Positions 9,207 to 19,898 of a stretch of DNA of 64,000 nt are shown piece by piece (within the stretch, counting starts at the first letter, position 1; the number at the start of each line of letters is the position of its first letter). The stretch lies in assembly GCF_031202265.1 (NCBI RefSeq), contig NZ_CP100604.1, forward strand, positions 3,082,501-3,146,500, written 5' to 3'. The notes under the pieces are model-generated. The model ran no database searches. It saw nothing but the letters and a program-made list of their open reading frames with translations, and had not been told where the DNA came from. The position numbers were made by a program, and so were the translations under genes. This stretch comes from Bradyrhizobium sp. Ash2021. GTDB taxonomy: Bacteria; Pseudomonadota; Alphaproteobacteria; Rhizobiales; Xanthobacteraceae.

Positions 9207-9214
9207 TGCATGCA
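9207..9214. promoter_or_regulatory. Candidate GntR operator TGCATGCA, site 2
   Basis: A perfect 8-bp palindrome 74 bp upstream of the GntR start codon, in the divergent region facing the ABC transporter. The flank GTTTCAGGCCC is similar to that of site 1 at 7787, which favours a genuine shared site. Autoregulation by the GntR protein is inferred. Confidence 0.4.
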
Positions 9215-9308
9215 GTTTCAGGCCCGATTGCCCAAAACGAATCCGGTGAATCCAGCGGCCTTTCGCGATGTTGTTGATTTAAAACGCGAGTTTCGCTGGC
9301 ATCCGGCT

Positions 9309-9316
9309 TGCATGCA
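9309..9316. promoter_or_regulatory. Candidate GntR operator TGCATGCA, site 3
   Basis: A third TGCATGCA palindrome, 46 bp upstream of the preferred ATG (9362) of the transporter ATPase gene, in what would be its leader. A GCATGC hexamer follows at 9333-9338. If the upstream ATG at 9326 were the true start, this site would abut the coding region. Confidence 0.35.
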
Positions 9317-9361
9317 CTTGCTGCCATGATGCGCATGCAACCAGTCTCGGAGTTCGAGGGA

Positions 9362-10192
9362 ATGCCGGTTCCGGCCGCCCCAGCCCCTGTCGCCATCGAA
9401 CTGTCGGACGCCTCCGTCACCTTCGGACGCGGTGCGCGCGCGGTGCCGGCCTTGTCCAAAACCACGCTCCGTATCGCGGACGGCGAGTTCGTTGCCCTTG
9501 TCGGGCCGTCCGGCTGCGGCAAGTCGACCATCCTGCGGCTGGTGAGCGGCCTGGTTCAGCCGACCACCGGCGTTGTCATCGTCGGCGGCCGCGAAGTCGC
9601 GGCGCGCGCCTTGCGCGTCGGCATGGCGTTCCAGAATCCGACCATGCTGCCGTGGATGACGATCGAGCGGAACATCATGCTGCCGCTCAAGATCGTCGAG
9701 CCGTTCCGCTCGCAGTTTCGAAAACTGCGCAAGACCGAATTCCGCGACAAGGCCAACGCATTGCTGGAGCAGGTCGGGCTCAAGGGATTTGGCAGCCGGT
9801 TTCCCTGGCAACTCTCGGGCGGCATGCTTCAGCGCGCCAATCTGTGCCGCGCGCTGATCCATGAGCCGCGCATGCTGTTGCTCGACGAGCCCTTTGGCGC
9901 GCTCGACCAGTTCACCCGCGAAGAGCTGTGGTCGATCCTGCAGGATCTCTGGATGGCCCACAGCGCCACCGTGCTGCTGGTGACCCACGATCTGCGCGAG
10001 GCCGCGTTCCTCGCCAGCCGCATCTGCGTGATGAGCGCGCGGCCCGGCCGCATTCTCGACGACAGCCAGGTCACCTTCAGCCGCCCGCGTACGGTCGCCA
10101 ACACATTCGAGCCCGACTTCGTGGCGCTCAACCAAAAACTGCGGGCCTTCATCGTCGATGCCCGAACCGCATCAGCGGAGGGAGCGGCTTAA
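9362..10192 (+). CDS. ABC transporter ATP-binding protein, SsuB/TauB type
   Basis: A 276-residue ATPase with Walker A GPSGCGKST, signature LSGGMLQRA and Walker B LLLDEPFGA, followed by the D-loop and the switch His in VTHDLREA. I prefer the ATG at 9362 because GGAG lies 9 nt upstream; alternative ATGs at 9326-9335 lack a ribosome site. It energises the importer formed with the next two genes. This transporter class (NitT/TauT) imports sulfonates, nitrate, taurine, pyrimidine precursors and similar small molecules. It is the first gene of a three-gene operon divergent from the GntR gene. Confidence 0.92.
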   Translation: MPVPAAPAPVAIELSDASVTFGRGARAVPALSKTTLRIADGEFVALVGPSGCGKSTILRLVSGLVQPTTGVVIVGGREVAARALRVGMAFQNPTMLPWMTIERNIMLPLKIVEPFRSQFRKLRKTEFRDKANALLEQVGLKGFGSRFPWQLSGGMLQRANLCRALIHEPRMLLLDEPFGALDQFTREELWSILQDLWMAHSATVLLVTHDLREAAFLASRICVMSARPGRILDDSQVTFSRPRTVANTFEPDFVALNQKLRAFIVDARTASAEGAA

Positions 10193-10195
10193 GCC

Positions 10196-10972
10196 ATGCC
10201 CGAACTCGATTACCGTCAAAAGGCCTGGTCGGCGGGGCTGATCGTGCTGTTCTTCGTCGGCTGGGAGCTGTTCTGCCTGATGACCGGCATGTCCGACCTC
10301 GTGCTGCCGCGCCCGTCGCAGGTTTTCGTCACGCTGTACCAGAAATTCCCGATCCTGTGGCCGCACATCATCCAGACGCTGGCCACGACCATGGCCGGCT
10401 TCGTGCTTGGCGTCGCACTCGGCGTCGTGCTTGGCGCCGTCATCGGCGTTTCCAAAACTGCCTATGATACCGCCTATCCGCTGCTGGTGGGCTTTTCGTC
10501 GATCCCGAAAGTCGCCGTCGTGCCGATCTTCGTGCTGTGGTTCGGCTCCGGCACGGTGCCGGCGGTGCTGACCTCGCTGTCGATCTGTTTCTTTCCCATC
10601 GTCGTGAACATCGCGACCGGGCTCGCCACCACCGAGCCGGAACTCGAAGACGTGCTCAAGGCGCTCGGCGCCAGCAAGTTCGACATCCTCTGGAATGTCG
10701 GCCTGCCGCGCACGATGCCGTTCTTCTTTGCGTCCCTGAAGGTCGCGATCTCCTACGCCTTTGTCGGCGCGGTGCTGTCGGAGACCGTGGCCTCAAACCG
10801 CGGCATCGGCAATGTGATGATGACCGCGTCGTCCAATTTCAACGTGCCGCTGGTGTTCGCCGGCCTGTTCGTGCTCGCTGGCCTCGGCGTCGCGCTCTAC
10901 GTGATCTTTTCGCTGATCGAGGGCCGCGTCACCGGCTGGGCCACCCGCAAGAACGACGTGATCGCCACATGA
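10196..10972 (+). CDS. ABC transporter permease, SsuC/TauC type
   Basis: A 258-residue membrane protein with about six transmembrane helices and the BPD_transp_1 coupling segment (EPELEDVLKALGASKFDI), which contacts the ATPase. The start codon lies 3 nt after the ATPase stop and is preceded by GGAGGGA. It forms the membrane channel of the NitT/TauT-type importer encoded at 9362-12043. Confidence 0.92.
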   Translation: MPELDYRQKAWSAGLIVLFFVGWELFCLMTGMSDLVLPRPSQVFVTLYQKFPILWPHIIQTLATTMAGFVLGVALGVVLGAVIGVSKTAYDTAYPLLVGFSSIPKVAVVPIFVLWFGSGTVPAVLTSLSICFFPIVVNIATGLATTEPELEDVLKALGASKFDILWNVGLPRTMPFFFASLKVAISYAFVGAVLSETVASNRGIGNVMMTASSNFNVPLVFAGLFVLAGLGVALYVIFSLIEGRVTGWATRKNDVIAT

Positions 10973-11017
10973 ATTTCATTTCGCCAACCGCCGTCCAACC
11001 CAGTTGAGGAGGTCACC

Positions 11018-12043
11018 ATGTTAACTAGAGTAGGTGCTGCACTGTTAGGGGTCGCTCTGTTCGCGGGCGCAGCCAGCGCCCAGGAAACCACCATCAAGTT
11101 TACGCTCGGCTGGAAGACGCAAGGGTCCGACGCCGCGTTCTTCTATGCCAAGGACAACGGCTACTTCAAGGACGAGGGCCTCAACGTCGTGATCGACCAG
11201 GGCGAAGGCTCCGGTGCGACCGTGACGCGCATCATGTCGGGTGCCTATGACGCCGGCTTCGGCGACGTCAACGCCATCATCCAGAACGCTGCGACGCGGC
11301 CACAGGATGCGCCCGTCATGGTCTACATGATCTGGAATCAGCCGCCGTTCGCGATCGTGACCAGGAACGGCAGCGGCATCAACAGTATCAAGGATTTCGA
11401 GGGCCACACGCTGGGCGGCGCGCAGGGCACGCCGACCACGCGGCTGTTGCCGGTGTTCGTGCAGAAGAACAAACTGGAGAGCGAGAAGATCAAGATTTCC
11501 AACATGGCGCCGAACCTGCAGGAGCCGATGTTGATCAAGGGCGATATCGACGCCGCGCTGGTGTTCAACATTACCAGCTACTTCAATCTGGTGCTGAACC
11601 GCCAGGATCCGGACAAGGACTACAAATGGTTCTCGTTCGGCGACTACGGCATGGACCTCTATTCCAACGGCGTAATGGTCTCGCGCAAGCTGCTGGCGTC
11701 CAATCCCAAGGCCGTGGCGGGCCTCGTCCGCGCCATCAACAAGGGCTTGATCGCGGTCGCCAGGGATCAGAACGCCGGCATGAAGGCGGCGGTCAACTAC
11801 GACAATCTGATCAACGTCGACGTCGAGAAGCGCCGCCTGCAATACTCCTTCGACAAGCTGATCGTCTCGGCCGAGATGAAGGATATCGGCGTCGGCGACA
11901 TCAGGGATGACCGCATGGCCCGCAACATCGGGATCATTGTCGAGGGTTATCAGCTGGCGCGTACGCCGACGCCTTCCGAGATCTTCACGCGCGAATTCCT
12001 GCCGCCGCGCGGCGAGCGCGAACTGACCTACATCACGAACTGA
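11018..12043 (+). CDS. ABC transporter substrate-binding protein, NMT1/THI5-like
   Basis: A 341-residue binding protein with a strong ribosome site (GAGGAGG) and a Sec signal peptide cleaved after about residue 22 (AGAASAQ). The mature start TTIKFTLGWKTQGSDAAFFY and the following AKDNGYFKDEGL are typical of the NMT1/SsuA family, which binds pyrimidine precursors, sulfonates, nitrate or aromatic acids. It completes the SsuABC-type operon. Flanking amidohydrolases suggest a nitrogen heterocycle or amide as ligand, but that is inference. Confidence 0.9.
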   Translation: MLTRVGAALLGVALFAGAASAQETTIKFTLGWKTQGSDAAFFYAKDNGYFKDEGLNVVIDQGEGSGATVTRIMSGAYDAGFGDVNAIIQNAATRPQDAPVMVYMIWNQPPFAIVTRNGSGINSIKDFEGHTLGGAQGTPTTRLLPVFVQKNKLESEKIKISNMAPNLQEPMLIKGDIDAALVFNITSYFNLVLNRQDPDKDYKWFSFGDYGMDLYSNGVMVSRKLLASNPKAVAGLVRAINKGLIAVARDQNAGMKAAVNYDNLINVDVEKRRLQYSFDKLIVSAEMKDIGVGDIRDDRMARNIGIIVEGYQLARTPTPSEIFTREFLPPRGERELTYITN

Positions 12044-12060
12044 CAGAAGGTGCTTCAGAT

Positions 12061-12181
12061 CGTCATTGCGAGCGCAGCGAAGCAATCCATCTAGCGGCAC
12101 TAAGAAAGAATGGATTGCTTCGTCGCGGAGTTTAGCATCGGGCCGGCCGAAGGCCGGACCCGTTGGCTCCTCGCAATGACG
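12061..12181. repeat. Family B intergenic inverted repeat, copy B2
   Basis: The left arm CGTCATTGCGAGCGCAGCGA and the central AAGCAATCCAT/ATGGATTGCTT pair match copy B1. The right arm is interrupted by about 35 bp, including a GGCCGGCCGAAGGCCGG hairpin, before ending CTCCTCGCAATGACG. The segment CGACCCGTTGGCTC seen in degraded copies is related to this inserted part. Confidence 0.8.
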
Positions 12182-12194
12182 AAAAGGTGCGGTG

Positions 12195-13637
12195 ATGACG
12201 ACCGAAGTGACGGCAACCAGCCTGTTCTGTGGCCCTGACCGGGGGCTGCTCGAGCACGTCGTGCTGCGGCACGACAACGGCATCATCACCTCCATCTCGG
12301 AAGCCGTGGGAGCCGCGACCGGGCCTCGCTCCTTCGTCATTCCGGCCTTCGTCAACGCCCACGACCATGCGCGGGCGCCCACCTCGTCGTTCGGGGCGCT
12401 CGGCATGCCTCTGGAAAGCTGGATCTTGCGGTCCGCGCTGGGCACGCCGGTCGACCCTTACCTCACGGCAGCATCCGCGCTGGCCCGCTCGGCGCGGGCC
12501 GGCTGTGCCGCGATGATGGTTCACTATACCCGGCCGAGCGGGACCATGCCGCTGGTGGACGAGGCCAGGGCGATCGCGCGGGCAGCCTCCGACGTCGGTA
12601 TCCGCATCGCGTTCGCGCTCGCGGTGCGCGACCAGAACCCGGTGGTGTATGGCGATAGCGAACCGGTGCTGTCGAGCCTATCCAGCGATGATCGCAAAAC
12701 GGTCGAGGAACTGTTCGTCCGATCGCCGATGTCACCCAGGGCCTATATCGAACTGACGGATGCGATCGCCTCCGCGATCGCCGGCCCGAAGATCGATGTG
12801 CAGCTTGGCCCCGCCGGTGTGCAGTGGTGTTCGAAACAGTTGCTGGAAGCCGTCGCCGAGAACTCGGCGCGGACCGGCCGGCGCATCCATATGCATTTGC
12901 TGGAGACGGTCTATCAGCGCGCCTGGGCCGACGAGCATTTCCCGCAAGGGATCGTTCGCTATCTCAGCGATATCGGATTTCTCTCCGAGCGGCTGACGCT
13001 GGCGCATTGCATCCATGCCCGGCCGGACGAAATCGATCTCATCGCGGCATCCGGCGCACGCATCGTCACCAATTTCAGCTCCAACATGCACCTGCGCTCC
13101 GGTCTCGCCCCGATCGCCGCCGCGCACAAATGCGGCTGCGCCATCGCGGTCGGCGTCGATGGGCTGGCGCTGGACGAGGACGACGACGTGCTGCGGGAAA
13201 TGCGGCTGGTGCAGATGATGCACGGCGGCCTCGGCTTCAAGCGGAATTGGACATGTCCGGAGTTCTTCGGTCTCGCGGTTCGCAACGGCCGTCGCGCCAC
13301 CGGCGCGCCGGGAACCGGCGAGCTTGTCGCGAGCGCGCCGGCCGATTTCGTGACGGTCGATCTCGATCGCCTCGATCGCGATCAGATCCTGCCGGTCGAT
13401 CCGCTGGATCTCCTGTTTGCGCGAGGCAATGCATCGTTGCTACGCGATGTGGTTGTGGATGGGCGGCTGGTCGTCAGCGAAGGCCGGTGCCTTGGTGTTG
13501 ATCTCCCGGCAATCGAGGACGAGCTGCGCGGAATCTATCGCGCGAATGCAAGGCAGCTCTCCAATTTTCAACGCGCCTGGCCGCCGCTTTCGGCCGCATT
13601 GCCAAACTGGTTCGAAGCGCAGCTGGATTGCCGATAA
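12195..13637 (+). CDS. Metal-dependent amidohydrolase (cytosine deaminase/TrzA-like superfamily)
   Basis: A 480-residue protein with the HxH metal motif in FVNAHDHARAP (His56, His58) and the substrate-His segment HMHLLETVYQ near 232. It has a zinc His in LAHCIHA near 270 and an intact catalytic Asp in VGVDGLALDEDDD near 322. This is the full set for a mononuclear-zinc deaminase or chlorohydrolase-like amidohydrolase such as the guanine deaminase or TrzA clade. The ATG at 12195 follows AAGGTGCGGTG. It sits between the NMT1-type transporter and the CaiB-like gene and probably acts on the imported compound. It has an intact active site, unlike the amidohydrolase at 6436. Confidence 0.88.
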   Translation: MTTEVTATSLFCGPDRGLLEHVVLRHDNGIITSISEAVGAATGPRSFVIPAFVNAHDHARAPTSSFGALGMPLESWILRSALGTPVDPYLTAASALARSARAGCAAMMVHYTRPSGTMPLVDEARAIARAASDVGIRIAFALAVRDQNPVVYGDSEPVLSSLSSDDRKTVEELFVRSPMSPRAYIELTDAIASAIAGPKIDVQLGPAGVQWCSKQLLEAVAENSARTGRRIHMHLLETVYQRAWADEHFPQGIVRYLSDIGFLSERLTLAHCIHARPDEIDLIAASGARIVTNFSSNMHLRSGLAPIAAAHKCGCAIAVGVDGLALDEDDDVLREMRLVQMMHGGLGFKRNWTCPEFFGLAVRNGRRATGAPGTGELVASAPADFVTVDLDRLDRDQILPVDPLDLLFARGNASLLRDVVVDGRLVVSEGRCLGVDLPAIEDELRGIYRANARQLSNFQRAWPPLSAALPNWFEAQLDCR

Positions 13638-13777
13638 GCGCAAGCGCTTCCTCGCGAATTCCGTAACGCGGAACAAAATTCCGCTTGCATCGACACCTCA
13701 GCAAGGTTTCATGCTCGTCAACAAGAAACCGAACCGGCGGCCCTCTTGCGCCGGTCATTTTGTGATGAGGAAGCGTG

Positions 13778-16233
13778 ATGGGCGCGTTGTCGCATCTGCG
13801 GATTGTCGAGATCGGGAGCGCCGCCGCGACGAGCTACTGCGCCCGGCTGTTCGCCGATTTCGGCGCGACCGTTCAAAAGGTCGAACCATCAGCGGGCGAT
13901 CCGCTTCGCCGCGCCGCGCCGCTGACGCCGAAAGGGCAGAGCGCCTGGTTTGCATTCCTCAATTTCAACAAATCCAGCATCGCGCTCGATCCCGATGATG
14001 CGAAAGCCGCGGCGCGCCTGTCGGAACTGATCGAGCACTGCGACATCCTGATCGACGGCCGCGACGTCGACGCGGCGAATTGTCCGGCATTCGACCTTGC
14101 CGCCGTCAAGCAACGCCATCCCGGCCTCATTCATCTCGAAGCGAGCTGGTTCTGCGGTGAGGGGCCTTATGCGCAATTCGAGGCGACCGATTCGACCATC
14201 CGCGCGCTGACGGGGCTGATAAAGCTGGTCGGACCGGTTGAAGGACCGCCGATGCATGCGCCGGATTTCCAGACCGGCATCCTTGCCGGCCTGTGGGGAT
14301 TCATATCGGCGGCCTCGGCGGTGCTGGGCCGGATGCAGGACGGGCGCGGACGCAGCAGCCGCCTGAGCATCTTCGAATCCAGCATCGCCGTCACCGAATA
14401 CATCATGTTCGAGTCGTTTTCGCGCGGCGACATCATCCGCCGGATCGGCGTCAACCGGTTCTGGCCGACTTTTCCGGTCGGCATCTACGAAACCAGACAA
14501 GGCTGGCTTGGTGTCACCACCGTGACCCCGGCGCAATGGCGCGCGTTCTGCGAAATGCTGGGCCTGCCTGAGCTGCGCGACGATCCGGCGCTGTTTCTGG
14601 GTGTCGACCGGCTCCAGCACATCGCGGCGATCGAAAGCAAGATCATTCCGAAATTGAAGGAACGCACCGCGCAGGATTGGTTCGCCGAAGGCTTGCGGCG
14701 AAAGATCCCGATCGTGCCGGTGCCCGCGATTGCCGACCTGATCGCGGACGAAGAGAAGCAGGCGCGCGGCGCGATCGTTCCGATCATGATCGGCGACGAG
14801 GCCGGCTTCACTGCCGGCTCGATGCAGCGCCTGACCGGCACGCCGCCGCGCCGTGGCGGCGCGGTTCCCGATATCGGCGAGCAGATGCTTGGCCGCGCCC
14901 ATGCGCACAAGACAGAGATGCCGGCGGCTTCGCCCAGCCCGGGCGGCGCCAATCGCCTGCCGCTCGACGGCATCCGCGTGATCGATTTCTCGATGGGCTG
15001 GGCCGGCCCGATCTGCACCCGAACGCTCGCCGATCTCGGCGCCGATGTGATCAAGATCGAGGCCATTCAATACCCGGACTGGTGGCGCGGCGTCGACCGC
15101 CGCCCGGCCTATATTCTCGAGCAGATGTACGAGAAGTCGGTGCGTTACTGCATCATGAACCGCAACAAGCGCGGGATCACGCTCGATTTGACCCGGCCGG
15201 CGGGCCTCGATCTGGCAAAGCAGTTGCTCGTCGATGCCGATCTCGTCGTCGACAATTATTCGGTCGAGGTGCTGCCGAAGCTCGGGCTCGGCTATGAGGT
15301 ACTGAGCCAGCTCAATCCAAAACTCGTGATGATGTCGATGTCGGCCTTTGGCGCCGGCAGCACCAATCGCGATTGCCGCGCCTATGGCTCGACGCTGGAG
15401 CAGGGCTCGGGCCTGCCGAGCGTGGTCGGCGACCCCGATGGTCCGCCGGTCATGAGCCACACCGCGTTCGGCGATGCGGTCGGCGGCCTGAACGGCTGCG
15501 CCGCGGTCTTGACCGCGCTGATCCACGCCAAATTGACCGGCAAGGGCCAGTTCATCGATCTGGCGCAGATCGAATGCATGATGCCGTTCGCGGCGCCCTG
15601 GATCGTGGCGCATTCGATCGGCGGCGAGGCGCCGACAAAATACGGCAACCGTCATCCGGATTTCGTGCCGCATGGCTGCTTCCTATGCTCGGGGCAGGAC
15701 AAAGGTCAGGACAACTGGATCGTGGTCGCGGTTTCCGGCGATGCGATGTGGCCAAAACTTGCGCGGCTGCTCGGCCGTGCCGACTGGGCGAGCGATGAAA
15801 CGCTGAAGACGGCTGCCGGCCGGCGCAACATCGAGAGCGAAATCGAGACCGCCATTGCTGACTGGACTTCGTCGCGCGAGCCGGAGGCGGCGATGACAGC
15901 GTTGCAGGCGGCGAGTATCGCCTCCGGCGTGGCGCGGCTGCCGATCGAACTGCTGCAGGACCCGCAATTGCATGCGCGCGGCTTCATCCAGGAAATCGAC
16001 CGCGCCTTTATCGGCAGGCATCCGCAGCCGTCAATGCCGTTCCGCGAAGGCGCCAACCCGTTTCCGATCCGAAAACCGCCGCCGACGCTTGGCCAGCATA
16101 ATCGCGAAATTCTTGCAGGCCTGCTGGGGCTGTCCGACGCCGAGATCGAGCAATTGACCCGCGACGGCATCATCGGCACCGAGATGCTGATGGAGGAACA
16201 GCTGGTGAAAGAGAAGAAGCGGGCGGCGGGCTG

Positions 16234-16234
<1 letters not shown>
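13778..16234 (+). CDS. Double-length CaiB/BaiF family CoA-transferase
   Basis: An 818-residue tandem fusion of two class III CoA-transferase domains, each near 390 aa (about 1-380 and 395-790). The first begins with HLRIVEIGSAAATSYCARLF. The second begins with LDGIRVIDFSMGWAGPICTR and continues LADLGADVIKIEA. Each half keeps an Asp at the position of the formyl-CoA transferase nucleophile (APDFQTG in the first, FGDAVGG in the second). Usual family members are single-domain dimers of about 400 aa that swap CoA between carboxylic acids. The stop overlaps the start of the peptide-transporter ATPase by one base, so it belongs to that operon. Confidence 0.9.
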
Positions 16235-17312
<1,078 letters not shown>

Positions 17313-17316
<4 letters not shown>

Positions 17317-18329
17317 TTGCGCAGGCCGCCGACATTGCACAGGACGCCCGAGAGACCGCGATCGTCTCGGTGCGCGATCTCGAGGTGCAATTCCAGACCA
17401 CCGATCGCCGCGCCACCGTCAAGGCGGTCGATGGCGTCAGCTTCGACGTCCGCCGCGGCGAGACCTTTGGCATCATCGGCGAATCCGGGTCGGGCAAGAC
17501 CACGATCGGCCGCGCGCTGGTATTTTTGCTTAAGCCCAGCGCCGGCGCCATCCTGCATGACGGCGTCGATCCGCTTGCGTTGCCGCGCAAACAGTTCCAG
17601 AGCCACTGCCGCGATTACCAGATCATCTTCCAGGACCCGAACGCCGCGCTGAATCCGCGCATGACGATATTGGCTTCAGTGCTGGAGCCGCTCGAACTGG
17701 CGCGCGCCGGCACCAGGGCGGAGCGCCTGGCGCGGGCGCGGGAGGCGATGGACCGCGTCGGCCTGCCGCAGGAAGCCGGCGAGCGCTATCCGCACCAATT
17801 GTCCGGCGGCCAGAAGCAGCGCGTGGTGATCGCCCGCGCGCTGACGCTGCGGCCAAAGCTGATCGTCTGCGACGAGGTGGTGGCGGCGCTGGATATGTCG
17901 ATCCGCGGCGACGTGCTCAATCTGTTCGCCGAATTGCAGCGCGACCTCGGGCTGACCTACGTGTTCATCACCCACGATCTCGCCGTGGTGTCCCATATCA
18001 GCGAGCGGGTGGCGGTGATGTATCTCGGCCGCTTCGTCGAGCTTGGCCCGACCGACAAAGTCTCGGAACGGCCGTTGCATCCCTATACGCAGGCGCTGAT
18101 GTCGGCCGAGCCGCGGCCGTTGCCGTCGTCGATGCGCGACGATCATCGCATCGTGCTGCAGGGCGAAATCCCGAGCCCGATCGATCCGCCGTCGGGATGC
18201 CGCTTCCGCACCCGCTGCCAATATGCGCAAGCCCTCTGCGCCGCCCGGACGCCGGAGTGGCGCGAGCTGATGCCCGATCACTGGGTCGCCTGCCATTTTG
18301 CCGACCGCCCGAACTTTTCGCCGAACTAA
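17313..18329 (+). CDS. Oligopeptide/dipeptide ABC transporter ATP-binding protein, DppF/OppF type
   Basis: The 338-residue product starts at the ATG that overlaps the previous stop as ATGA; a longer in-frame extension to 17157 runs inside the upstream gene and is rejected. Walker A GESGSGKTT, signature LSGGQKQRV, Walker B IVCDEVVAALD and the C-terminal CRFRTRCQYA motif identify the second ATPase of the importer. It should form a heterodimer with the preceding protein on the DppBC channel. Confidence 0.92.
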
Positions 18330-18350
18330 AAAACTGCCGGAGGATAGGCC

Positions 18351-19895
18351 ATGACACAGACACGACGCGAGGCAATGGCGCTGATGACGGCCGCGCTGGC
18401 AGCTTCTGCCTTTGGCGGCCGCGCCTTCGCGCAAGGCACGCCGAAGCGCGGCGGCATCTTGCGCATCTCGGCGCCGGCCAATCCGTCCAGCCTCGACCCC
18501 GCGACCGGCGGCGCCGGCTCCGATCATGCGTTCCTGTTCACGATGTACGACACGCTGACCGAGTGGGATTTCGAAACGTTGAAGCCGAAGCCGGGCCTCG
18601 CCGAAAGCTGGAGTTTTACCGATCCCACCACCTTCGTGCTCAACATCCGCGCCGGCATCACCTTTCATGACGGCACGCCGCTCGACGCCGGAGCGGTCAA
18701 ATTCAATCTGGAGCGCAACAAGAGCGACCAGAAATCCAACATCAAGGCCGATCTCGCCTCGATGGCCTCGGCCGAAGTCACCGGTCCGATGCAGGTGACG
18801 CTGAAGCTCAATACACCCGACGCCGCGCTGCCCGGCATTCTCTCCGACCGCGCCGGCATGATGGTGTCGCCGGCAGCGCTGAAGGCCAGCGAAGCCGGCA
18901 ATGTCGCGCGCAAGCCGGTCGGCGCCGGCGCCTATGCCTTTGTCAGCTGGGCGGATGGCGAAAAGATCGTGGTCAAGCGCAACGAAAAATACTGGAAGCC
19001 CAACCGTCCCTATCCCGACGGCATCGAGTTTTCCATCATTCCGGAACTGACCACCGGCGCACGCTCGGTCACCGCCGGGCAGAACGACCTGATCTATCAG
19101 CTGCCGCCGCGCCAGAAGGCGATCATCGAGCGCGCCAGCAGCATCAAGGTCTTCAACGGGCCGACCTTGTATGTGTTCCAGATCTTTCTGAACTGGGCCA
19201 AGCCGCCGTTCGACAATTTGAAGGTTCGCCAGGCTTTCAATTTTGCGATCGACCGCGAGACGTTCGTCAAGGCCGCGCTCGCAGGCCTCGCCGAACCCGC
19301 TTACATGAACCTGCCGAAAGCGCATTGGGCTTACGACAAATCGGTCGCCGAGCTCTATCCCTATGATCCCGACAAGGCGCGCAAGCTGCTGGCGGAGGCG
19401 GGCTTCAAGGAGGGAACGGTGATCGAGATCGGCGGCTATACCGATCAGGATTCGGTGCAGCGCCAGGAAATTTTGATCGAGCAGTTCCGCAAGGCCGGCA
19501 TGAATGTGAAGTTTGTCAATGCGCCGATCGCGGAAGCCTCCGCCGCGTTCTTCGGGCCGGAGAAGCGCGGCTCCGGCCTGCTCGCGGCCTGGACCGGACG
19601 GCCGGACCCGAGCCTGACCTATTCGCTGATGTTCACCAAGGACGCCTATTACAATGGCGGCCGCGCCCCGGTGCCACCGGAGCTTGAGGCCGCGATCAGG
19701 GAATCGCGCGCGTCGGAAGATATCGAATTCCGCCGCAAGGCGTTCTCGACGGTGCAGCGGCTGGTGATGGAGAATGCCTTCGTGGCGCCGCTCGCCTTCC
19801 AGTTCGAGCTGGTCGCGATGAACAAGAAGGTGCAGGGCTATCGGCCGAACCTGCTCGGCAAGCCGAAATACGACGACGTCTGGCTGGAAAGCTGA
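18351..19895 (+). CDS. ABC transporter substrate-binding protein, peptide/nickel (SBP_bac_5) family
   Basis: A 514-residue family 5 extracytoplasmic binding protein. The N-terminus MTQTRREAMALMTAALAAS carries a twin-arginine-like RR followed by a hydrophobic stretch and a cleavage site near AFAQG, so Tat export is possible. Typical family features include GGILRISAPANPSSLDP and ITFHDGTPLDA. AGGA precedes the ATG. The ligand may be a peptide, opine, glutathione or other nonpeptide compound; the linked CaiB transferase and acyl-CoA carboxylase favour a carboxylate-containing substrate (inference). Confidence 0.92.
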   Translation: MTQTRREAMALMTAALAASAFGGRAFAQGTPKRGGILRISAPANPSSLDPATGGAGSDHAFLFTMYDTLTEWDFETLKPKPGLAESWSFTDPTTFVLNIRAGITFHDGTPLDAGAVKFNLERNKSDQKSNIKADLASMASAEVTGPMQVTLKLNTPDAALPGILSDRAGMMVSPAALKASEAGNVARKPVGAGAYAFVSWADGEKIVVKRNEKYWKPNRPYPDGIEFSIIPELTTGARSVTAGQNDLIYQLPPRQKAIIERASSIKVFNGPTLYVFQIFLNWAKPPFDNLKVRQAFNFAIDRETFVKAALAGLAEPAYMNLPKAHWAYDKSVAELYPYDPDKARKLLAEAGFKEGTVIEIGGYTDQDSVQRQEILIEQFRKAGMNVKFVNAPIAEASAAFFGPEKRGSGLLAAWTGRPDPSLTYSLMFTKDAYYNGGRAPVPPELEAAIRESRASEDIEFRRKAFSTVQRLVMENAFVAPLAFQFELVAMNKKVQGYRPNLLGKPKYDDVWLES

Positions 19896-19898
19896 ACC

